Shown here: positions 58,727 to 64,000 of the stretch, one piece after another
How positions within the stretch are numbered: the first letter of the stretch is position 1
Layout of the letters: every line of letters begins with the position of its first letter
Source of the DNA: DASQFQ01 sp963722815
Lineage (GTDB): Bacteria > Actinomycetota > Thermoleophilia > Solirubrobacterales > Solirubrobacteraceae
Length of the DNA: 64,000 nucleotides
Reading direction: 5' to 3'
Assembly: GCA_963722815.1 (NCBI GenBank)
Contig: CAVROM010000003.1
Location: 1 to 64,000 of the forward strand
The notes under the pieces: generated by a model
Databases searched by the model: none
Told to the model about the DNA's origin: nothing
Seen by the model: only the letters and a program-made list of their open reading frames with translations
Made by a program: the position numbers and the translations under genes

Positions 58727-60772
58727 CTAGTTGCTGGCTCGGATGGAGCCGCTCCCGGCGGAGCGGCGCCATGGAGCGCCCGAGACACCGGGAGCCCGCC
58801 CTTGCCGCGTCGCTCCCGCATCCCTACTACCCGGCGGACCACCGCCGATGTCGATGTCGATCGGCAGTTCACGAACCGAGGATGCGATCGATGCGCTCGC
58901 TCCAAATGCGGAGTCGACGACGAGGTCGAAGATGTCGGGGCCGAGCCCTCCGCGAACCTGCACGCCGGCGAGTCGGCCCGAAAGCCGATCATCGCGGACG
59001 CGCAACGTGCCGCGTGCGGCGGCGCGGCCGTGGATGTGCAGGACGCCGCTCGGGAGGATCGAGACGCTTCGCAGTCGCCCGCTCACCCACACCCCCGGCA
59101 CGTAGCTGAGGTGGTGCAGAGTAACCCGGTCGCGGGTGAAGCGGTAGTAACCGGCGCGGAGACCTCCAGCCGCGAAGCGCGCCGAGTTGTCGGCCGCGGG
59201 GTTGGCGGCGACCTGCTGGACGAGCGACTCGAAGTAGGAGCGAAGGGCGTCCTGATAGGTGCGGCGGACGGCGGCGAGCGTCCGGCCCGGCCGTCCGCGG
59301 CTACCGCGGGCCGGGGCCACCGCGCGAAGCGATGTCGGGTCGATCGGCGCCGGGTCCAGCCGCGCGCCCGGCGGACACACCCGCGGGACGCGAGCGTTTT
59401 CCAAGAAGCGGCGCAGGGCGCGCACGGCACAGCCCGACGCATCGGATCCGACCACGCTGTGCCCGACTGCCGGCACCTCGACCAGCTGCGAGCGCGGCCA
59501 CTGCCTGGCGATCCAGACGGCGTCTTCGAGCGGGGTTCGTAGATCCTGCCTGCCGCTGATCAACAGGACCGGGACGTCGGGCAGGGCGCCGGGGTCGACC
59601 GGCGCGCGGGCTGTCGTCGGCCACCGCAGGCAGAGTTGCAGCACGTCGCTGCCGAGCGCGGTGTGTGCGTCGAAGGGCGCAAAGCTGCTGGCGGGCAGCC
59701 CGGCAACTCGGACTCGGGACTGGCCGGTCCGCTGGTCGAATGGCGTCGCGGGATCCCACGGGAGTCGTGTCTCCTCGCAGATCGTGGCGGCCAACGTTCC
59801 CGCGCTAAGGTGGCGCTCGCTAACCTCCGGTGATTCCTGTGACACCCGTCCGAGCCGCAGGATGGGCGCCGTGTCCCCGCGGAGAGCCGAGCGCACCGCG
59901 GCGGGGACGCGCGCGCGGATGGTGGGCTCGAGATCGCCGGCGGACAGGATCTCGAACAGCTCCGATCGCGTCGGCGTGGCGGGCCGGCGTCGTCCGCGCG
60001 CCGTGACGACGGTTCCGCGCAGTGGGCCGTGCTGCAGCCTGTGAATGAGCGTCCCGAGGTCGCGCGCCGGGTCGCTCGTGATCGCATCACAGCGGCCCCG
60101 GCACAACTCGCGGAGCACGCGCGGCGAGGCCGCGAAGCTCTGGCGGTTGAGCGGGTCGAGGCCCGTCGCAGCCACGGCCGAGTCCAGCACGAGGCGCTCG
60201 ACGCGTGCCGGATACGCCTCGGCGTACTGCTGCGCGACCACCGTGCCGTATGAGACGCCGAAGAGCGCGATGCGCTCGTAGCCGAGCGCGCGGCGCACCG
60301 CCTCGATGTCCGCAACCGAATTGGCGGTGGTGTAGAACGCCCGCGCCGACCCGAGAAGCATGGCGCACCGCGCGGCGGCCTCGCTGAGCTCGGGGCTGCT
60401 CTGCCGCTGCAGCGACGGGCAGCTCAGCGCGCCCGACCCGCCCGTCCCGCGCTGGTCCAACACGACGACGTCCCGATCACGCAGCACCCTGCCAAAGACC
60501 TGCTGGATCGCGTCGTGCGAGAACCCCCGCGTGGCCGACTGACCGGGACCGCCGGCGAGCACGAAGACCGGCGGCGCCTTGGCGGCCCTGGCAGCGGCCC
60601 GCTCGATCTTGAGACTCACCGACCCCGGAATCTGCCCGGATGGATCCAGCGGCACGCTGAGCCGCGCACACGGACGCTCGCTGGGCCCACAGAACTCCAG
60701 CTGTGCAGCGGCGCGCTGCGGGCTCACGCCGAGCACCAGCAGGGCAATCACGACAACGACCGACGGCGGCAC
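58727..60772 (-). CDS. Secreted alpha/beta-hydrolase (tripeptidyl-aminopeptidase-like)
   Basis: This 681-residue protein has a signal segment (VVVVIALLVLGVSPQRAAA). The TAP-type hydrolase follows: VFVLAGGPGQSATRGF, VVVLDQRGTGGSGAL, nucleophile elbow IALFGVSYGTVVAQQYAEAYP, acid in LLISGRQDLRTPLEDA and His in PAVGHSVVGSDASGCAVRALRRFL. The last ~180 residues are an extra beta-rich domain. It probably releases peptides or esters outside the cell. Its codon choice is looser than its neighbours (more A/T at third positions), and it lies beside the right IS cluster, so it may have been acquired. Confidence 0.9.
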   Translation of the reverse strand: MPPSVVVVIALLVLGVSPQRAAAQLEFCGPSERPCARLSVPLDPSGQIPGSVSLKIERAAARAAKAPPVFVLAGGPGQSATRGFSHDAIQQVFGRVLRDRDVVVLDQRGTGGSGALSCPSLQRQSSPELSEAAARCAMLLGSARAFYTTANSVADIEAVRRALGYERIALFGVSYGTVVAQQYAEAYPARVERLVLDSAVAATGLDPLNRQSFAASPRVLRELCRGRCDAITSDPARDLGTLIHRLQHGPLRGTVVTARGRRRPATPTRSELFEILSAGDLEPTIRARVPAAVRSALRGDTAPILRLGRVSQESPEVSERHLSAGTLAATICEETRLPWDPATPFDQRTGQSRVRVAGLPASSFAPFDAHTALGSDVLQLCLRWPTTARAPVDPGALPDVPVLLISGRQDLRTPLEDAVWIARQWPRSQLVEVPAVGHSVVGSDASGCAVRALRRFLENARVPRVCPPGARLDPAPIDPTSLRAVAPARGSRGRPGRTLAAVRRTYQDALRSYFESLVQQVAANPAADNSARFAAGGLRAGYYRFTRDRVTLHHLSYVPGVWVSGRLRSVSILPSGVLHIHGRAAARGTLRVRDDRLSGRLAGVQVRGGLGPDIFDLVVDSAFGASASIASSVRELPIDIDIGGGPPGSRDAGATRQGRAPGVSGAPWRRSAGSGSIRASN

Positions 60773-61346
60773 GGCGGAGACACGGGCGGGGCCGTCAGCC
60801 CGGGATGTGCACGAGCCCTGGTGTCGTCGCGGCGGCCGCGCGTCCGGTTACTGCGGACCCCATGATCACGCCGAAACGAGCGAGCGGCGGTGTGCGCATG
60901 CGCGGCGATCCGGTTGGCCGTGCGCTCGAGTCGAGGGATCACGGGAGCCTTTTCCCACCGCTGCTCGCGGCAGATCGACCGGCGTGGCGTTGCTCGCAAC
61001 GACCGAGCACCTTGGGCCACCGACCGTATCCGAGACGCGCTACAGCCTGCTGAAGAAATACCGTAGCTGCGGTATCTCGCCGGCCAGGAGTCCCGGCCGC
61101 GTCGCAACCGCCACGGCTCGCGCGGTCAACGGAGCACTCGCCTCGTGGTGCCCTCCTGTGACCTCATGCCCAGTGCCTATGGATGACCGGTCGCGGTTCG
61201 CTACGTGGACCCTCCGTAGGATTTATCAGTGATTGAGGGCTCGCCACCTGCGCCCGGCCGGCATTCGCCTGCCAGCGACAGCCTGACTCCGGAGTGCTGC
61301 TTATCTGTGCCGGTCCTTGGCGTCAACGTCGGGTGTGACTGCCTGA
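60773..61346. other. Intergenic stretch between the hydrolase and IS copy 2
   Basis: No gene is seen. It must hold the promoter of the hydrolase at its left end. The one clear structure is an 18-bp near-perfect palindrome at 61058-61075. The remainder, up to the IS end at 61347, has lower coding potential and no recognisable element. Confidence 0.5.
61058..61075. promoter_or_regulatory. Orphan 18-bp palindrome
   Basis: ATACCGTAGCTGCGGTAT is a palindrome with a single mismatched pair out of nine. It is operator-like but lies about 290 bp from the nearest start codon, with no regulator gene beside it. Confidence 0.35.
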
Positions 61347-61480
61347 GTGGCCTGCTCCCCGTGGTGGCGTTGTCAGTCCTTGATTGTTCTTCGTGATCGA
61401 GATGGAGCCGGCGAAGCCGGCGTCTTCTCCGTCGGGGGTTGATCAGAGGATCGGCCGCTCATCGGAGTCAGGAGATTCGG

Positions 61481-61780
61481 TTGAGCGACAAGCGCAAGTA
61501 CCGGAAGTTCACGGTGCAGCAGAAGGCCGAGCTCGTGCTCGCGTCCTTCCGCGGCGACCGGTCGATCGCGGAGATCTGCCGCGAGCACGACATCTCAGAG
61601 ACGCTGTTGCGTCGTTGGCGCGACCAGATGGTCGAGGCGGGTATGGAGCGCTTCGCGGCGGGCCAGGACCGTTCGCTTGCCGCTGAGCAGCGGCGGCGGA
61701 TCGCGCAGCTGGAGCGGACGCTCGGGAAGAAGACCTATGAGTTGGAGATCTCGGGAAAGCTCTTGCGGGACTGGGAGTAG
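61481..61780 (+). CDS. IS3-family transposase OrfA (HTH protein)
   Basis: This 99-residue protein is read from a TTG preceded by GGAG: LSDKRKYRKFTVQQKAELVLASFRGDRSIAEICREHDISETLLRRWRDQMVEAGMERF. A leucine-zipper-like helix follows (EQRRRIAQLERTLGKKTYELEISGKLL). It is the DNA-binding half of an IS3-type transposase. OrfB begins two bases after its stop, in a different frame. IS3 elements usually make the active OrfAB by -1 frameshifting near the end of orfA; a slippery site was not identified with certainty. Confidence 0.9.
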   Translation: MSDKRKYRKFTVQQKAELVLASFRGDRSIAEICREHDISETLLRRWRDQMVEAGMERFAAGQDRSLAAEQRRRIAQLERTLGKKTYELEISGKLLRDWE

Positions 61781-61782
61781 GC

Positions 61783-62646
61783 ATGCGCGTCACCCGGTCC
61801 CGCGAGCTCGTCGCCGAGGGCTACTCGCCCTCGGCGGTGGCGCGCGTGGCGCAGATCAGCCGCCAGGCGATCTATCGCGTCCCGAAACGCCGGCCGCCAG
61901 CGGCGCGGCGGCCGGGCCCGCCCGCCGGCGAGGTCGACGCCGCGATCATCGAGGTGGCCGAGGCCAACCAGACCGACGGCTACCGGATGGTCTGCGCGCT
62001 CGTCACCCGCAAGCTCGGGCGGGCGGTCAACCGCAAGCGCGTGCTCAGGGTCATGCGCGAGCGGCGGCTGATCCAGCGTCGCCGGCGGCTGGATCGCCGC
62101 CGCCGGCCCGGGTTCTTTCAGGTCACGCGCCCGAACGAGCTCTGGCATCTGGACATGACCTCGGTCTGGGTCGCCGAGCACGGCTGGTGTTATCTGATGG
62201 CCGCGATCGATTGCTGCACCAGGGAGATCGTCGGCTGGCACCTCGAGCTGCGCTGCCGCGCGAAGGAGTCGATCGCGCTGGTTGAGCAAGCGGCCGCCGC
62301 GCGAGCGATCCGGCCTCAGACGCTGACGCTGGGCACCGACAACGGATCCGCGTTCACCGCCAGGGCATTCAAGCTCGTGCTCTCGGGCCTGGGGATCGCG
62401 CACCGCCGCGGCGGCTACCGCGACCCCGAGAGCCAGGCCTTCATCGAGTCCTGGTTCGGCAAGCTCAAAGAGCGCTGCGTCTGGCTGCACGAGTTCGAGA
62501 CCCTCGACGAGGCCAGGGAGGTGATCGGCACTCACATCGACGGCTACCACCACCGCCCGCACAGCGGGCTGAACTACCGCACGCCAGCCGAGGTCGCCCA
62601 GACCTGGGACGATGCCCTCGGAGACCTACAAACCCCCGCGGCCTGA
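61783..62646 (+). CDS. IS3-family transposase OrfB (DDE integrase core)
   Basis: This 287-residue protein has an N-terminal HTH_21-like region (QTDGYRMVCALVTRKLGRAVNRKRVLRVMRERRLIQRRRR) and the rve core. The DDE triad is HLDMTSVW (Asp), GTDNGSAF (Asp) and QAFIESWFGKLKERC (Glu), 35 residues after the second Asp as expected. The gene looks intact. The copy at 1-341 carries the same C-terminal end. Confidence 0.95.
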   Translation: MRVTRSRELVAEGYSPSAVARVAQISRQAIYRVPKRRPPAARRPGPPAGEVDAAIIEVAEANQTDGYRMVCALVTRKLGRAVNRKRVLRVMRERRLIQRRRRLDRRRRPGFFQVTRPNELWHLDMTSVWVAEHGWCYLMAAIDCCTREIVGWHLELRCRAKESIALVEQAAAARAIRPQTLTLGTDNGSAFTARAFKLVLSGLGIAHRRGGYRDPESQAFIESWFGKLKERCVWLHEFETLDEAREVIGTHIDGYHHRPHSGLNYRTPAEVAQTWDDALGDLQTPAA

Positions 62647-62675
62647 GCTGACAACGCCGCCGGGGAGCAGGCCAC

Positions 62676-63008
62676 GAGCACCGCGACCACGCCGTCGTCG
62701 AACAGGTCATCGCCGATCTCAAAGACCAAGCACTGCAGCACTTCCCCTCCGGCCACTTCTACGCCAACGCCGCCTGGACGGTGCTCGCCTGCCTGGCCCA
62801 CAACCTGCTCAGGTGGACCCAGCTGCTCGGCCTGCCCGACAGCACCGTCCGCGCCGCCCGCACCCTGCGCCGCCGGCTGCTGCACGTCCCCGGTCGCCTC
62901 ACCTCCCACGCCCGCGGATGGACGCTGCACCTACCCGCCCGCTGGCCCTGGCACGGCGACTACCTCAACGCGCTCAACCGCATCCGCGCGCTCCCCACCG
63001 CCGCCTGA
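62676..63008 (+). pseudogene. IS1380-type transposase, C-terminal fragment
   Basis: The frame starts directly at the IS3 right end and reads EHRDHAVVEQVIADLKDQALQHFPSG, then FYANAAWTVLACLAHNLLRWTQLLG and RRRLLHVPGRLTSHARGWTLHLPARWPW. This is the end of an IS1380-family DDE transposase (catalytic Glu region VVEQVIADLK). The first three quarters of the gene are missing. It is on the opposite strand to the N-terminal fragment at 371-607. Confidence 0.85.
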
Positions 63009-63358
63009 CGGCGACACCCCCGCCTCAACGACACCAACTCGATCCCACGCCGCCGGCGTCGATCACCGCTGCGCCCCGATCACCCCGCGACGCTTCCGCA
63101 AACCCGCCAACCACGCCACCACCCCCCGATCTCCCCACCAGACCGAACCAGCTCGCCGCGATCAAGAGCACCACGCCCAATCACACCGCCGCACCACCGC
63201 ACCGGTGGATCCGGGCTAAGCTAAGACCTTCGCGAAGGGCTCCGAGCCAAACCGGTCGCCGCGAAACGGGGCACCTCGAGCCGCCGCCGATATATGCGAC
63301 AGCCTCAGGCGACAGCGAAAGCGACGCAATAGGGGGATCGTCGCGGTAGGCTCCGAGC
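63009..63358. repeat. Non-coding stretch ending in a GAGGCTGTCGCATA terminus
   Basis: About 85 bp (roughly 63220-63306) repeat, in inverted orientation, the start of the MITE-like element at 2277. They include TTTCGCGGCGAC-type and CGGCGGCGGCTCG sequences and end TATGCGACAGCCTC at 63293-63306. No second terminus is found nearby. It may be the true right end of the broken IS1380 element, which would make the small elements its non-autonomous relatives. Confidence 0.55.
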
Positions 63359-63718
63359 GTGCTTGAGTTCGTCATCCGTCCGATCCGGTCGGTTGTCGGC
63401 TTGACCGAGCACGAGGTCGTCGACTCAGTGCATGAGGTCCGCGACATCGAAGCGAACATGCTCGACGCGGTGCGTGCGATCGAGAACGCCGCCGCCTCGA
63501 TCGAGCACCACGTCGGAGTTATCGAAACGCTCGCGACCTCCGTCGATCCCTTGCGGGCCTCGGTAGACCGTCTCTCGGACACGATGCAAGAGCTGGTGGC
63601 GATGTTGGCTCCGGTGGCAGCTGTCGAGCGCGACGTGCACCGCCTTGGGCACCTCTTCCACCATCACCACCACGAAGATCAGCCAGGGCTAGAGGGCGAG
63701 GGCGAGCCTAAGGCGTAG
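63359..63718 (+). CDS. Hypothetical coiled-coil protein
   Basis: This 119-residue protein of unrecognised function starts at a GTG (MLEFVIRPIRSVVGLTEHEVVDSV). It is nearly all helical with heptad-like spacing (IEANMLDAVRAIENAAASIEHHVGVIETLATSVDPLRASVDRLSDTMQELVAML). It ends in a His-rich segment (HRLGHLFHHHHHEDQ) and an acidic tail. The His run could bind metal. No membrane segment is seen. It lies just outside the IS cluster. Confidence 0.65.
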   Translation: MLEFVIRPIRSVVGLTEHEVVDSVHEVRDIEANMLDAVRAIENAAASIEHHVGVIETLATSVDPLRASVDRLSDTMQELVAMLAPVAAVERDVHRLGHLFHHHHHEDQPGLEGEGEPKA

Positions 63719-63892
63719 CGGTCGTGACCAGCTGTCCGCGCGGACCTCAATGGGTCCTAGGCGCCGAGCACGCGCAGGGCACTGGCCTCCGCCACCACAT
63801 CACCTGACTTGGATGATGCGCGTCGGGTCGGGAACCTAGATCGTGGGGTCCCGCACTTGATCTGCCCTACACGACGCAGAAGGGACCTACCG

Positions 63893-64000
63893 ATGGCCCA
63901 TCGGCAACTCGTACTCGCCTTCTTCCCGGATGAACTCGCCGCCGACAAGGCCGCGGCCGCGCTCAAGGATTCCGGGATCGCCCACCACGACGCCATCGGG
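63893..64000 (+). CDS. Hypothetical protein, 5' part (runs off the window)
   Basis: Only the first 36 codons are present: MAHRQLVLAFFPDELAADKA and so on. The start looks like actinobacterial stress-type proteins in which a short alpha/beta motif (LAFFxxExxADxAxxxLK) opens a larger domain. AGAAGGGA precedes the ATG, a good ribosome-binding site. The rest lies outside, so no function can be given. Confidence 0.6.
   Translation, partial: MAHRQLVLAFFPDELAADKAAAALKDSGIAHHDAIG

Larger units (their letters stand above)
61347..62675 (+). mobile_element. IS3-family insertion sequence, complete (copy 2, 1329 bp)
   Basis: The left end GTGGCCTGCTCCCC (61347-61360) and right end GGGGAGCAGGCCAC (62662-62675) are exact inverted repeats, and the similarity continues inward to GGCGTTGTCAG with a 2-base shift. 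Inside are orfA and orfB. Its 3' part equals 1-370 of the window. No 3-5 bp target duplication is visible at the two flanks (CTGA and GAGC), which suggests that recombination has exchanged the flanks. To the right it abuts an IS1380-type fragment. Confidence 0.93.

Noticed and set aside
1..62675. A composite transposon carrying the whole 62-kb core
   Set aside because: The core is a normal run of chromosomal operons with housekeeping genes such as typA, upp and a DEAD-box helicase. Direct IS copies alone do not make it a transposon.

Overview
The window is very GC-rich (roughly 70% or more). Genes are tightly packed with ATGA/GTGA/TTGA stop-start overlaps and frequent GTG starts, and many families are actinobacterial: a PPOX/F420-type flavoprotein, LLM-class flavin oxidoreductases, a DrrAB-like exporter with a WYL regulator, NarL-type two-component pairs, a choice-of-anchor A protein and a Bmp-type nucleoside importer. 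The gene style suggests a deep-branching soil actinobacterium, perhaps Thermoleophilia/Solirubrobacterales. That placement is inference; no rRNA or other marker gene is present.

Both ends are mobile-element ground. Positions 1-370 are the 3' part of an IS3-family element whose full copy lies at 61347-62675, in the same orientation. Each copy abuts a different fragment of an IS1380-type transposase gene (371-607 on the minus strand, 62676-63008 on the plus strand). The left end also holds two small non-coding elements with matching inverted ends (1030-1209 and 2277-2425), an IS110 transposase broken by a single-base frameshift (2520-3537), and a tRNA 3'-end fragment followed by a hairpin (3985-4040) that probably marks the edge of an integrated element.

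The chromosomal core runs from about 4 to 60.8 kb. From 4.0 to 10.9 kb lie three small RibD/DHFR-type reductases, an ArsR-AHSA1-reductase operon with a palindromic operator, a methyltransferase, and the most unusual locus: a 64-residue Asp/Gly/Ala/Pro repeat peptide, a cupin-4 (ribosomal-oxygenase-like) protein and a Suc_Fer-like ferredoxin in one operon. From 9.8 to 15.4 kb there is a two-component system with a duplicated glycosyltransferase, an AbrB-type permease and an extra receiver protein. From 15.4 to 21.3 kb come a DrrAB-type exporter, a WYL regulator, and a TetR/ferredoxin-reductase/desaturase module. From 21.3 to 35.7 kb lie a diguanylate cyclase, a MetE-like/methyltransferase fusion, flavin oxidoreductases, an MmgE/PrpD protein, cell-envelope proteins (L,D-transpeptidase, choice-of-anchor A), two MFS transporters and an FMN-dependent 2-hydroxyacid oxidase. 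From 35.8 to 42.4 kb there is a secreted beta-propeller protein, a trypsin-like protease, a CHASE2/HD-GYP c-di-GMP phosphodiesterase and a Vgb/FecR-like secreted protein. From 42.4 to 48.1 kb come a DEAD-box helicase, an orphan kinase, typA and an ECF sigma operon.

From 48.1 to 58.1 kb lies a complete nucleoside salvage and uptake locus: upp, divergent from an operon encoding a CYTH-cytidine deaminase fusion, purine nucleoside phosphorylase, thymidine phosphorylase, a PPOX protein, adenosine deaminase and a BmpA/NupABC-type ABC importer. Imported nucleosides would be deaminated, split to base and sugar phosphate, and uracil recaptured by Upp. The importer ATPase has no canonical start codon: the usual GTGA junction reads GTAA. 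A secreted TAP-like hydrolase with somewhat different base use (58.7-60.8 kb) precedes the right-hand IS cluster.
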